A stretch of DNA of 64,000 bases from Planococcus ruber (GCF_022819085.1 NZ_JALHAG010000009.1:124001-188000), one strand, 5' to 3'. Numbered from the stretch's first letter, positions 47,632-56,009 are shown. A program made the numbers and translations. Notes: generated by a model not told the origin, from the sequence alone.

Positions 47632-48936
47632 TTGGACATCCCCATACAATTGGCAGCATCTGCTGTCTTAATCGCGGCCTTGGCATTTTTTTCTGCCAGT
47701 GAGTTTGCGATCGTGAAAGTCCGGATCTCCCGAATCGATCAGCTGCTTGCCGATCAGCAGCTGAAAAACAAAGCCGTCAAAAGCATCATCGCCCATGCCG
47801 ATAATTACCTGTTCGCCTGCCAACTTGGAATCGTCATGTGCACGCTTGGAATCGGATGGTTGAGCTATTCGATTGCCGCCCACTTTTTCCCTGCGATGAT
47901 GGCGGTTTCGACGATAGCCGATGCCGGCCCGAATACGATTGTCTTTTTCATTCTCTTTGCACTCCTAGTTTTCACGCTTGTCATTGTCAGTGAACTGATT
48001 CCGAAAACATTTGCGGCGAAAAAAGCCGAAAGCATCCTACTGGCAAATGCCGGTCTTCTCATCTGGACATACCGCATCCTTTTTATTCCCATTGCCCTTT
48101 TCAAAGCTGCAGCGCGCCTGTTGTCGTCCCTATTCGGTTTCGCTCCGGCGAGCCAAAAGGAATGGTCCCATACAGAAGAAGACATCAAAACCATTTTAAG
48201 CGACAGTCTGAAAAACGGCGAAATCAATGTTTCGGAATTTGAATATGTCCACAAGATTTTTGAATTTGATGAACGCATCGCGAGAGAAATCAAAGTTCCG
48301 CGGACGGCCATGTGCACTTTGGAAAAAGATTCCACGCTTCGTGAAGTTTTCAAGACTGTCGGCGTCCAGCAATACACACGCTATCCCGTCATTGATGGCG
48401 ACCGCGACCACGTTTTAGGCGTGGTCAATATGAAAAACTTAATGGCTGCTTTTATCCATGATCCCACGGTCGGCGATTTGACGGTGGAACAATTTATGAA
48501 GCCTGTGATCCAAGTAATCGAGACCATTAAAATTAATGAATTGCTCTTGAAGATCCAGCAAGAACGCATTCATTTAGCGATTCTCCAAGATGAATACGGC
48601 GGCACTTCCGGTTTGGTGACAATCGAAGACATTCTGGAAGAAATCGTCGGTGAGATCCAGGATGAATTTGATGGGGATGAAATTCCGGAAATCAGGAGGC
48701 TTGGCGATAGCCATTACCTTATTGATGCGAAAATCTTGATTGGCCATGTCAATGAATTATTAGGCATCCGCATAGATGATGACGATATTGATACAATCGG
48801 AGGCTGGTTTATGTCGGAGAGTTTTGATACAATAAGAGGGCAAAAAATTATAGAACAGGGCTATGAGTTTTTAGCTAAAGATGTAGAGGGGCACCATATC
48901 CTCTATTTGGAAGTGCAAAAAGCAGAACCCTTATAA
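47632..48936 (+). CDS. CNNM/CorC (HlyC/CorC)-family transporter
   Basis: A 434-residue protein: CNNM/DUF21 membrane domain (about 1-190), a CBS-domain pair (about 215-335, VPRTAMCTLEKDSTLREVF and YPVIDGDRDHVLGVVNMKNL), and a C-terminal CorC/HlyC domain with DEYGGTSGLVTIEDILEEIVGEIQDEFD. Homologues such as MpfA (YhdP) export Mg2+. Start choice is uncertain: the TTG at 47632 gives MDIPIQLAAS, which aligns with family N termini but has a weak SD (AGAGGTG), whereas a strong AGGAGG (47585-47590) points to an in-frame CTG at 47599. Confidence 0.85.
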   Translation: MDIPIQLAASAVLIAALAFFSASEFAIVKVRISRIDQLLADQQLKNKAVKSIIAHADNYLFACQLGIVMCTLGIGWLSYSIAAHFFPAMMAVSTIADAGPNTIVFFILFALLVFTLVIVSELIPKTFAAKKAESILLANAGLLIWTYRILFIPIALFKAAARLLSSLFGFAPASQKEWSHTEEDIKTILSDSLKNGEINVSEFEYVHKIFEFDERIAREIKVPRTAMCTLEKDSTLREVFKTVGVQQYTRYPVIDGDRDHVLGVVNMKNLMAAFIHDPTVGDLTVEQFMKPVIQVIETIKINELLLKIQQERIHLAILQDEYGGTSGLVTIEDILEEIVGEIQDEFDGDEIPEIRRLGDSHYLIDAKILIGHVNELLGIRIDDDDIDTIGGWFMSESFDTIRGQKIIEQGYEFLAKDVEGHHILYLEVQKAEPL

Positions 48937-48950
48937 TTCGACATTCAAAC

Positions 48951-48979
48951 GAAACGGCTCTCATTCGAGAGTCGTTTCC
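48951..48979 (+). terminator. Terminator after the CorC-family gene
   Basis: Twelve-bp stem GAAACGgCTCTC/GAGAGtCGTTTC then CCCTTTG; no strong T run. Confidence 0.6.
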
Positions 48980-49012
48980 CTTTGTTTAGAAGACTTGGAG
49001 GCAGGAAACTTT

Positions 49013-49900
49013 ATGGAGCTTTATACAAATTTGCGCAAAGGGGAAAAAGGCGCATGGATCAGCATTGGGGCCTATGTTTTCCTAAGTGCGATCAAGCTCT
49101 TCTTCGGGTATGTCGGCTCCTCGGAAGCTTTGACGGCGGACGGACTCAACAACTTGACGGATATTATTGCTTCACTGGCCGTACTGATCGGCCTTCGCAT
49201 TTCTCAAAAACCGCCGGATGAAAACCATCATTATGGCCATTTGCGGGCAGAAACCATTGCGTCGCTGCTTGCTTCGTTCATCATGGCAGTGATTGGGCTT
49301 CAAGTATTGAGCGGAGCTGTCCGCAGCTTTTTCGAACCTGCAGCGGAAACCCCTTCCCTCTATACGGCGGGGATTGCCGTTTTCAGTGCGGTGGTCATGT
49401 ATTTCGTATACCGCTATAACTTGAAACTCAGCAATGAAATCAAAAGCTCCGCTGTGCGTGCTGCGGCTTACGACAACCGGTCGGATGCCTTAGTCAGCAT
49501 TGGCGCCGGCATCGGGATTGCCGGGGCTGTTCTTGGGGCGCCGATTCTGGATGTCATCACCGCTTTCATCGTCGGCATAATCATCATTAAAACGGCGCTG
49601 GACATTTTCAAAGAATCGGTGTTGACCTTGACCGACGGGTTTGACGAAGAGGAAGTGGAAACGATGTCCGTGCTTGTCCGCAAAGTTCCTGGCGTCAGTG
49701 TATTGCGTGACTTTAAAGGCCGCAATCATGGAAATGTCATGTTCATCGATTTGACTGTCGCTGTCAATCCAGAGCTGAACGTCATTGAAAGCCATTGGAT
49801 TACTGAAGAAATTGAAAGAAAAATCCAAAAAGTGAAACCGAACTGTGTTATACACGTACATATAGAACCGGACTATCAGCATCCAGAATGGACCAGTTAG
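49013..49900 (+). CDS. Cation diffusion facilitator (CDF) transporter
   Basis: A 295-residue CDF/ZnT-like divalent-metal:proton antiporter with six helices and a C-terminal cytosolic domain. Metal-site motifs are ALTADGLNNLTD (TM2, about 41-52), HHYGHLRAE in the TM2-3 loop, and YDNRSDALVS (TM5, about 151-160). The C-terminal domain has FKGRNHGNVMFIDLTVAV and conserved His residues near the end (VIHVHIE). The substrate (Zn, Mn, Fe) cannot be told from these motifs alone. The SD GGAGG is 11 nt upstream. Confidence 0.88.
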   Translation: MELYTNLRKGEKGAWISIGAYVFLSAIKLFFGYVGSSEALTADGLNNLTDIIASLAVLIGLRISQKPPDENHHYGHLRAETIASLLASFIMAVIGLQVLSGAVRSFFEPAAETPSLYTAGIAVFSAVVMYFVYRYNLKLSNEIKSSAVRAAAYDNRSDALVSIGAGIGIAGAVLGAPILDVITAFIVGIIIIKTALDIFKESVLTLTDGFDEEEVETMSVLVRKVPGVSVLRDFKGRNHGNVMFIDLTVAVNPELNVIESHWITEEIERKIQKVKPNCVIHVHIEPDYQHPEWTS

Positions 49901-49913
49901 GGGGATATGTACC

Positions 49914-50483
49914 ATGTATGAGTTTGTTGACCAGAGGCGCATCGTCTACATCACGGTTGCGATCATCTTGTTTATTTCTTCGCTTATTGCGCCTACCGCC
50001 GTTTTTTATCCGATAAAAACGGTTTTTATTACGCCTGCAGCTCTCTACGTCGGCACATCGTATCTTTCTTTGATCACAGGCGGCATCGGCATCGCTTTGT
50101 TCGCATCCGGATTGATTGCCTTGGCCGTCTTTGAAAATCGCTTAAAAAGATATTTGGTCAGCGGCCTTCTTTTCGCGTTTGGAATCGTCGGCGTGGCTTT
50201 GTCGCTTGCCGATTATTATTATATGACCGAGGATGCATTCATCTACAACCCACCGCTGTCTTTCTCTGAAGCCAGCTACCTCTGGGAGGACTTTGAGAAA
50301 ATAGAAGAACGGATCGGGAAGAAAGATCATACGACTTCTGTTGAATCCATTGCGCTGTACGTTAAGAACGGAGATTCCATCGAAATGTCGTCAGGCAAAA
50401 TTTTTGAAATGAGCGGTTCCTTGATCTATAAAATCGAGCAGGCAGGCGGTTCCTATGAACGCATTGAGGCGGCTTCAAAATAG
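49914..50483 (+). CDS. Membrane protein of unknown function
   Basis: A 189-residue protein with three to four helices (about 9-30, 45-75, 80-105) and a soluble C-terminal half with acidic-aromatic stretches (DYYYMTEDAFIYNPPLSFSEA and YLWEDFEKIEERIGKKD). It begins 13 nt after the CDF gene with a GGGGGAT SD, so it is probably co-transcribed and ends at a strong terminator. I do not recognise the family; linkage with a metal exporter is the only functional hint. Confidence 0.65.
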   Translation: MYEFVDQRRIVYITVAIILFISSLIAPTAVFYPIKTVFITPAALYVGTSYLSLITGGIGIALFASGLIALAVFENRLKRYLVSGLLFAFGIVGVALSLADYYYMTEDAFIYNPPLSFSEASYLWEDFEKIEERIGKKDHTTSVESIALYVKNGDSIEMSSGKIFEMSGSLIYKIEQAGGSYERIEAASK

Positions 50484-50489
50484 ACATGC

Positions 50490-50519
50490 AAAAAGGCCCT
50501 TTTGAGAGGGCCTTTTTTT
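50490..50519. terminator. Bidirectional terminator
   Basis: Stem AAAAAGGCCCT/AGGGCCTTTTT with long T run, between convergent genes. Confidence 0.9.
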
Positions 50520-50520
50520 G

Positions 50521-50925
50521 TCAATGTGCAGTTGAACGTGTGTGGTTTTGTTTTTCCGGGAAGACGCTTCGATCCAAGTATTTGTGGAAGAACCATTCGC
50601 CTCCGCCGATCACAATCGCAGAAATAAGCGCTGGCGTAATAATGTTCACATCATTGCTCACAAGCGCTTCTCCCATTAACCAAATCACCAGGAACGCTAC
50701 GACAATATCCGAAACCGTCGCAATTGCGTTGCGTTTGTTTTGATCAGAGCGATCGCCCGCTTTGCGGAAGATCATCAAATCGCCCATCACATAAGCAACT
50801 AACGTCAGAACCAAACTGATCCACAAAGTGTCGCCAAAAGGCACATCAAAGAATAGCGTCAAAATAATCAATAAGACCGCAGCAATCATAACAAATTTCA
50901 TGGCCAATGCTTTTACATGATTCAT
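50521..50925 (-). CDS. YndM-like DUF2512 membrane protein
   Basis: A 134-residue protein with four helices beginning MNHVKALAMKFVMIAAVLLIILTLF, the characteristic start of the DUF2512/YndM family, with SLVLTLVAYVMGDLMIF in the second helix pair. Function unknown. The SD GGAGGGGAG precedes ATG. It is transcribed downstream of the DUF2254 gene's strand but with its own start; linkage is not evident. Confidence 0.8.
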   Translation of the reverse strand: MNHVKALAMKFVMIAAVLLIILTLFFDVPFGDTLWISLVLTLVAYVMGDLMIFRKAGDRSDQNKRNAIATVSDIVVAFLVIWLMGEALVSNDVNIITPALISAIVIGGGEWFFHKYLDRSVFPEKQNHTRSTAH

Positions 50926-51012
50926 GCTCTCCCCTCCTTCTTGGTTGTTATTGTTTCTATTCCCGCTTTTCTTCCGCTTAATCCTCTTCTCTAATTATTT
51001 CGTACTAATTCC

Positions 51013-52299
51013 TTATACAATATTCGTTTTTTCATGTCCGGTCAGTGCTGCCAATTCATCAACTTTCTGCTGGAGGAACTCCCGGTCTAGCGACTTCAAT
51101 TCCCCTTCGTCGAGACTCTCCAAAATATATTGCATCGTTTTCCAAATTGTCTCGTGCCGCATCTCAGGTGCTATTGATGCCGCGACAATCAGCGAATCCG
51201 TCATGGCAATAAATACGGAGACGTCTTTTTTGCTGTGGTAGGCAATTTGATAAAAAGCTTTATACAGAACATCGCTATAGGCGGAGAAACGGTAAAGCAG
51301 CCGATTATGGCCGGCTTCATCCGTCAACACCAAACCATCTGTCATCAAGTGGCCCATCTCGCCGAGGACGTGGCCGAGCCGTATCAGAATATCATTGGCC
51401 GTGTTCGGATCTTGCCTTCCCGGAGAAGTTGCCCGGATAGCCACTTCGATGATTTTTTGCACCGCGTACCCCAAATCCTGCTCAGCTGTCCGTTCGTCCC
51501 CGATCAACATTTTTTCATTTACATCCACTTGGTCTGGACTATTCGAGTGGATTTTCATGATCGGCTTTCCTTCAAAAACGTAATCGCCGATTGTCACCAA
51601 TACTTCAATCTCTGCCTGTCCGTTTTCAGCAATCTCTACAAGTTCTGCCAGATCGATGAATTGAACATACCCCGCTTTTTCAGCGTTCACCGTTCCTTCC
51701 AATGTTTGCGGCTTCCAATTTTCCAGCGTGGCATGCTTTTGATCGTATAAACTTTTGTAATAAGCGATGACTTTCTCAGCATCTCCGATTAATCTATTGA
51801 TCAAGGTGCTGACCTGGATGTTGGTCGCGACAAAGTGGATATAATAGGCAAAAGTCGCAATGCAAAAGAAAACGATGACGATCCCGATCCATGTCGACAG
51901 CACTTCATGGCCAAACACCTCTTCCTGCATATACAGAAGCGACAGCATATTATACAAGAAGCCTCCCAGGAAGATGCCGAGTACATGGCGGGTCGTGGCG
52001 CTTCTGATGAAATTTTCAGGCGCGCGCGGAGAAAATTGGGACGTATACATGGTCAGCACGACCAGCACAGTTGAAAACGTAAATGTCGTCATCGTCAGCA
52101 TCGCGGCGGTCAATATCCCCAAGATGGTCTGCCCGTCCTCCACTTTCGTCAAAAAGATGGAAGGAATGTAGTCGTCAATTTTGCCGATCACCAGCAAATC
52201 GAGATAAAATGCCCCCAATGACAGCAGAATTGCCCCCATGCTGTATAAGGCGGGCGTAATCCAAATTTTTTCTTTGAATAAATAAGAAACGGGCTTCAT
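51013..52299 (-). CDS. DUF2254 membrane protein
   Basis: A 428-residue protein of the DUF2254 family: four helices in the first 170 residues with the block AAMLTMTTFTFSTVLVVLTMYTSQFSPRAPENFIRSATTRHVLGIFLGGFLY (about 63-115), then a soluble domain of about 250 residues containing YVQFIDLAELVEIAENGQAEIEVLVTIGDYVFEGKPIMKI, a biotinyl/lipoyl-like beta fold. Function unknown. Confidence 0.83.
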   Translation of the reverse strand: MKPVSYLFKEKIWITPALYSMGAILLSLGAFYLDLLVIGKIDDYIPSIFLTKVEDGQTILGILTAAMLTMTTFTFSTVLVVLTMYTSQFSPRAPENFIRSATTRHVLGIFLGGFLYNMLSLLYMQEEVFGHEVLSTWIGIVIVFFCIATFAYYIHFVATNIQVSTLINRLIGDAEKVIAYYKSLYDQKHATLENWKPQTLEGTVNAEKAGYVQFIDLAELVEIAENGQAEIEVLVTIGDYVFEGKPIMKIHSNSPDQVDVNEKMLIGDERTAEQDLGYAVQKIIEVAIRATSPGRQDPNTANDILIRLGHVLGEMGHLMTDGLVLTDEAGHNRLLYRFSAYSDVLYKAFYQIAYHSKKDVSVFIAMTDSLIVAASIAPEMRHETIWKTMQYILESLDEGELKSLDREFLQQKVDELAALTGHEKTNIV

Positions 52300-52365
52300 C
52301 CGTCATCCCAGCTTTCTATACCAAGTTAGCCCGTAGTTTCCCTTTTCAAAAAGAATACAAACCAA

Positions 52366-52390
52366 AAGGCCGGGAGCATGTCCCAGCCTT
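52366..52390 (-). terminator. P450 terminator
   Basis: Stem AAGGCtGGGA/TCCCgGCCTT with 5-nt loop and TTTTGG, directly after the P450 stop. Confidence 0.7.
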
Positions 52391-53587
52391 CTAATGTATC
52401 CGAAGAGGAATTTCTTTTACTCCGCGGACAATCATGCCCGGGCGCCAGTCCAATTCCTTTTCTTCTACTGCCAATTCCAGACTCGGAAACCTGTCGAGCA
52501 GTTTCGAAATGGCAATCTCGCCTTCCAGTCTGGCAAGAGGAGCACCTAAGCAAAAATGGATGCCCATTCCGAATGCAAGATGCGGACTCTTTTCACGGCG
52601 GATATCAAAGACTTCTGGACCCGAAAACCGTTCGGGGTCGTGATTCGCTGCGTTCAACGATACGACTACCAAATCACCGCGATGGAATTGCTTCCCTTGG
52701 AATTCCATGTCTTCATTTGCCCATCTTGAAGTGCTGAACTCAACAGGCCCGTTAAAGCGCAGCGATTCTTCAAGGGCTTGAGTGATCATTTCCGGATTTT
52801 CCTTCAAGAGCTGCTGCTGTTCGGGATTGGCCAATAAAGACAGGACCGTATTTCCAATCAAATTGACGGTTGTTTCATGGCCGGCGATAATCAGCAGCGA
52901 TACTAAGCCGTACAATTCTTTTTCGGTCAGCCAGTCGCCTTCTTCTTCTGCAATGATGAGCTTGCTGATCAAATCTTCGCCCGGCTGTTCGCGCACAGTT
53001 GCAAACCACTGCCCTAAATATTGGACAAACTGCGTCATATGTTCGTAAACGCTGACGCCGGCTTCGCCGCTCGTGCCTTCAATCAACGAATTCGACCAGC
53101 GGCGGAATTTGTCGCGGTCTTCCGACGGCACGCCGAGAATTTCGCAGATGACGATGATCGGCAGCGGAAAAGCGAATTCGTCGATCAGGTCCACTTGATC
53201 TTTGTTCGCCATTTCTGCTAATAATTCTTCCGTGATTTCTTCGATTCTGCCGCGCATGCCGGCAATCATTTTCGGTGTAAACGCTTTTTGCGCCAATCCC
53301 CGGAGGCGTTTGTGGTCAGGCGGGTCGGAAAACAGCATATTTTGGGTGAAAACGGACATTTGGTCCATGCTGCTGCCGTATAGTTTGGAGAAATCTTTGA
53401 TAAAACGCGGGTCTTTCAATAACGCCGCCCCGTCTTCGTAACGTGTCACAAGCCAGCCGTGCTGCCCATCCGGAAAGCGCACTTGATGGATGGGATCCAT
53501 CCTGCGGAGCTTTGAATAAACCGGGTACGGATTCCGCGTAAACTCGTGCGAGAATAAGCCGGCATTTTCTGAATGTGATGAAGCCAT
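52391..53587 (-). CDS. Cytochrome P450 (bacterial class I, CYP107-like)
   Basis: A 398-residue soluble P450. I-helix oxygen-activation motif AGHETTVNLIGN (about 238-249), K-helix ExxR in EESLRFNGPVEF (about 280), and heme-thiolate loop HLAFGMGIHFCLGAPLARLE with Cys near 350. The N terminus has no membrane anchor and no fused reductase is present, so it needs separate ferredoxin or flavodoxin partners, none of which are encoded nearby. Resembles CYP107/BioI/PksS-type hydroxylases; substrate unknown. SD AAGGAGGGGAG. Confidence 0.9.
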   Translation of the reverse strand: MASSHSENAGLFSHEFTRNPYPVYSKLRRMDPIHQVRFPDGQHGWLVTRYEDGAALLKDPRFIKDFSKLYGSSMDQMSVFTQNMLFSDPPDHKRLRGLAQKAFTPKMIAGMRGRIEEITEELLAEMANKDQVDLIDEFAFPLPIIVICEILGVPSEDRDKFRRWSNSLIEGTSGEAGVSVYEHMTQFVQYLGQWFATVREQPGEDLISKLIIAEEEGDWLTEKELYGLVSLLIIAGHETTVNLIGNTVLSLLANPEQQQLLKENPEMITQALEESLRFNGPVEFSTSRWANEDMEFQGKQFHRGDLVVVSLNAANHDPERFSGPEVFDIRREKSPHLAFGMGIHFCLGAPLARLEGEIAISKLLDRFPSLELAVEEKELDWRPGMIVRGVKEIPLRIH

Positions 53588-53664
53588 TGACTCCCCTCCT
53601 TTTTGTTATCTATACCCATTGAGGCCAAGAAAAGACTCATCCTATTTCCTTATTTTTGAAATAC

Positions 53665-53691
53665 AAAAGACCACTTCGAGAGTGGCCTTTT
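53665..53691 (-). terminator. Terminator of the small lipoprotein gene
   Basis: Stem AAAAGGCCACT/AGTGGTCTTTT with TCTCGA loop, followed on the minus strand by TTTTGTATTTC. Confidence 0.8.
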
Positions 53692-53697
53692 ACTGGT

Positions 53698-53916
53698 TTA
53701 TTCTGCTTCGTCACCGTCTTGGTTTTGTTCTTCTTCTAAATCATCATCTGTCTGGTCTTCACCTTGGGGTCCTTCGCCTTCAGGATCTTCATCTCCAGTG
53801 ACAGGATCGTCTACTTCTATCGTATCGTCGTCTCCATCACCGTCTCCGCATGCGGCAAGCATGCCGACCGAAAGAAATGCAGCCGCTCCGAGTTTTAGCC
53901 ATTTTGCCTGTGCCAT
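53698..53916 (-). CDS. Small, extremely acidic lipoprotein
   Basis: A 72-residue predicted lipoprotein: signal peptide MAQAKWLKLGAAAFLSVGMLAACG with lipobox LAAC (Cys 23), then about 49 residues almost entirely of D, E, G, P and Q (DGDGDDDTIEVDDPVTGDED...). SD GAGGAGGAAAA. No known domain; the mature part is probably disordered and could bind Ca2+ or other cations, which is inference only. Low complexity makes homology searches unreliable. Confidence 0.65.
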   Translation of the reverse strand: MAQAKWLKLGAAAFLSVGMLAACGDGDGDDDTIEVDDPVTGDEDPEGEGPQGEDQTDDDLEEEQNQDGDEAE

Positions 53917-54027
53917 CCGTTTTCCTCCTCTTCCCGTATTCCTTGCTTATTCTAGTGCATACCCCTTTTTAGGGCAGGTTTAACAGCATCAAGAAAAATT
54001 GACAATAATAATTTTTCTGAAAAAGGG

Positions 54028-54056
54028 TTGACCATTTTCAGCTTATCCAGTATCTT
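54028..54056 (+). promoter_or_regulatory. Promoter of the rsgA leader
   Basis: TTGACC (54028-54033), 17-bp spacer, TATCTT (54051-54056). Predicted start near 54063, 10 nt before the leader-ORF SD. Confidence 0.72.
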
Positions 54057-54087
54057 TAGAGTAACTTGAAGAAAGAGGTGAGGCATT

Positions 54088-54153
54088 ATGGCTATTTCAT
54101 TGTTTTTTATACCGCAAATCCAATCCATAATGTCCCGCTCTGTGTATCGCTAA
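54088..54153 (+). CDS. Leader peptide upstream of rsgA
   Basis: A 21-codon ORF beginning MAISLFFIPQIQSIMSRS, with SD AGAGGTGA 6-9 nt upstream. Codons 9-14 contain the 5' arm of the predicted antiterminator, and its TAA stop lies in the tetraloop of an 8-bp hairpin (54142-54161). A hydrophobic Ile/Phe-rich start followed by an Arg-rich end recalls attenuator leader peptides, but no known stalling motif is identified. Confidence 0.68.
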   Translation: MAISLFFIPQIQSIMSRSVYR

Positions 54154-54201
54154 CGATACGCTTCTTCCATTATGCCCGGGAACCATGGATTGCGATTTGC
54201 G
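54113..54201 (+). promoter_or_regulatory. Predicted antiterminator of the rsgA leader
   Basis: CGCAAATCCAATCCAT (54113-54128) is perfectly complementary to ATGGATTG (54185-54192) plus GATTTGCG (54194-54201), with a single bulged C at 54193: 16 base pairs. The stem encloses CATAATG/CATTATG (54126-54132 and 54168-54174) and GTGTATCG/CGATACGC hairpins. It uses the same bases as the 5' arm of the terminator, so the two are mutually exclusive. Confidence 0.72.
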
Positions 54202-54222
54202 CGCATCCATGGTTTTTTATTT
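54183..54222 (+). terminator. Leader terminator before rsgA
   Basis: Stem CCATGGAT (54183-54190) / ATCCATGG (54205-54212), extendable through TGCG/CGCG, followed by TTTTTTATTTT. It lies 33 nt before the rsgA start, so it would prevent rsgA expression unless overcome. Confidence 0.88.
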
Positions 54223-54244
54223 TGCATAATAGGAGGAATTTACA

Positions 54245-55300
54245 TTGAATTTAATCGAAAATTTTGGCTGGAACGATAAATGGCAAGAAAAAATAGGGAC
54301 TGTCGGGATTCCTGGCCGCGTCGTATTAGAACATAAAAATATGTACCGCGTGGTGACGGATAACGGAGAATGGCTATCCACCCTATCCGGCAAATACCGG
54401 CATGAACATTTGCATGCGGAATTCCCTGCAGTCGGCGACTGGGTAATGGTCGAACAAATGCCGGGAGAACAAAAAGGAATTATCCACAGCATCCTTCCGC
54501 GTTCTTCGCAGTTTTCCAGAAAAGCAGCCGGCGAAACATCGGACATTCAAATCATCGCGGTCAACGTGGACTATGTATTTCTCGTCATGTCCTTGAACCA
54601 TGATTTCAATGTGCGGCGTTTGGAACGCTATTTGCTGGCTGCTTGGGATTCCGGAGCAAATCCGGTTGTTGTCTTGACGAAAAGCGATGAATGCGAGGAT
54701 CTTGCCCCTTTCATCAGTGAAGTGGAAAGCGTCGCATTCGATGTTCCGGTCTATGCCGTTTCAAGTGTGACCGGCGCGGGAATCGACCAATTGCGGAAAT
54801 TGCTCGAAAACCATAAAACGGGTGCACTTTTGGGATCTTCCGGCGTCGGCAAGTCCAGTTTGATCAATGCGTTATCCGGCCAAGCCATCATGGCAGTGCA
54901 GGGCATCCGCGAAGATGACAGCAAAGGCCGCCACACGACGACCCACCGGGAACTTGTGCGACTTCCAAGCGGCGGTTTGTTGATCGACACGCCGGGAATG
55001 CGGGAATTCCAGCTCGGCGATTACGAGGAAGGCATCGAATCCGGATTCTCGGATGTCGAAGACTTGGCGGAATTATGCCGTTTCCGCGATTGCGAACATA
55101 ATAATGAGCCAGGCTGCCGCGTGCAGGAAGCCCTATCGACAGGCGAATTGAAATACGACCGCTACCGAAGCTACCTGAAGCTGAAGCGGGAGCTTGCCCA
55201 TATGGAGCGGAAAAGCAATTTGGCTGCCCAAAAAGCAGCCCGCAACAAATGGAAACAAATCACGAAAGACTCCCGGAAACGCCCTGTCCAAAAACGTTGA
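54245..55300 (+). CDS. rsgA: Ribosome small-subunit-dependent GTPase A (RsgA family)
   Basis: A 351-residue circularly permuted GTPase that binds the 30S subunit and promotes its late maturation. N-terminal OB domain (about 15-95), then G4 VVVLTKSDE, G5-like YAVSSVTG, G1 LLGSSGVGKSSLIN (about 196-209), G2 GRHTTTH, G3 IDTPGMRE, and a C-terminal zinc site CRFRDCEHNNEPGC (about 279-292). The TTG start has AGGAGG 8 nt upstream. At 351 residues with a basic tail it is longer than B. subtilis RsgA (YloQ, 298), so it may be a second paralogue; that needs the rest of the genome. Confidence 0.9.
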   Translation: MNLIENFGWNDKWQEKIGTVGIPGRVVLEHKNMYRVVTDNGEWLSTLSGKYRHEHLHAEFPAVGDWVMVEQMPGEQKGIIHSILPRSSQFSRKAAGETSDIQIIAVNVDYVFLVMSLNHDFNVRRLERYLLAAWDSGANPVVVLTKSDECEDLAPFISEVESVAFDVPVYAVSSVTGAGIDQLRKLLENHKTGALLGSSGVGKSSLINALSGQAIMAVQGIREDDSKGRHTTTHRELVRLPSGGLLIDTPGMREFQLGDYEEGIESGFSDVEDLAELCRFRDCEHNNEPGCRVQEALSTGELKYDRYRSYLKLKRELAHMERKSNLAAQKAARNKWKQITKDSRKRPVQKR

Positions 55301-55313
55301 ACCGAAAAAATAG

Positions 55314-55353
55314 AAGAAGCAACTTCCCTAAAATGGAGAAGTTGCTTCTTTTA
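55314..55353. terminator. Bidirectional terminator between rsgA and yhcZ
   Basis: Thirteen-bp stem AAGAAGCAACTTC/GAAGTTGCTTCTT followed by TTATTT, between convergent genes. Confidence 0.9.
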
Positions 55354-55986
55354 TTTGCCTGGTTCCGTCAATCCATGTTTTACTGCGTACAAGGCCGCTT
55401 GCGTCCGGTCCTGGACTTCCAGTTTCGCAAAGATATTGGAAATATGGGTTTTCACCGTCTTTTCAGTGACAAACAGGGCGGATGCGATTTCCCGATTGCT
55501 TTTTCCTTTCGTCAGTTCCGCCAGCACTTCCTGCTCACGCGGCGTCAATAAATTGATGGTGTGGGGAGCTGGCGCAACGGGCCCTTTAGCAAGCTCCGAC
55601 GTCGCTTTCGGGTGCAGCGTGTTCTCCCCGCGCATTAAACTGCGAAGCGAAGCCACCAGCTCATCCGGCTCGATGTCTTTTAATTGATATCCGGCTGCCC
55701 CTGCTTCCATCGCAGGCACGACGTGGTCTCGGTCGGAAAAACTCGTCAGCATCAAGACGATCATATCCGGATACTGCTCTTTTATTTTCCGTGTTGCCTG
55801 GATGCCGTCCATTTCCGGCATCACCAAATCCATCAAGACGATGTCCGGCTGAAGCTGTCCGGCCATTTCAACCGCTTCTTTCCCGTTGACAGCTTCTCCC
55901 ACCACTTCGATATCTTTTTGGGTCTTCAGAAAAAACAACAAGCCGCGCCGTACGACATGGTGATCGTCTGCTATCAATACTTTCAT
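55351..55986 (-). CDS. yhcZ: NarL/LuxR-family response regulator YhcZ
   Basis: A 211-residue regulator: receiver domain with acidic DDHH, phospho-acceptor Asp in DIVLMDLVMPEMDG (about 53), and a C-terminal LuxR-type HTH (LTPREQEVLAELTKGKSNREIASALFVTEKTVKTHISNIFAKL, about 146-190). It follows its kinase gene by 23 nt, as in B. subtilis yhcYZ. Target genes unknown. Confidence 0.88.
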   Translation of the reverse strand: MKVLIADDHHVVRRGLLFFLKTQKDIEVVGEAVNGKEAVEMAGQLQPDIVLMDLVMPEMDGIQATRKIKEQYPDMIVLMLTSFSDRDHVVPAMEAGAAGYQLKDIEPDELVASLRSLMRGENTLHPKATSELAKGPVAPAPHTINLLTPREQEVLAELTKGKSNREIASALFVTEKTVKTHISNIFAKLEVQDRTQAALYAVKHGLTEPGK

Positions 55987-56009
55987 CGGGTTCCCCCCCT
56001 TTCTCTCTT

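Noticed and set aside
54006..54022. CodY-like box (ATTTTTCTGAAAAAG) upstream of the rsgA leader promoter
   Set aside because: It matches about 12 of 15 consensus positions in AT-rich sequence; not distinctive enough without a genome-wide matrix.
53916..54245. T-box riboswitch before rsgA
   Set aside because: No T-box bulge sequence (TGGNACCGCG) or specifier-loop arrangement is present; the leader ORF and alternative stem explain the terminator better.
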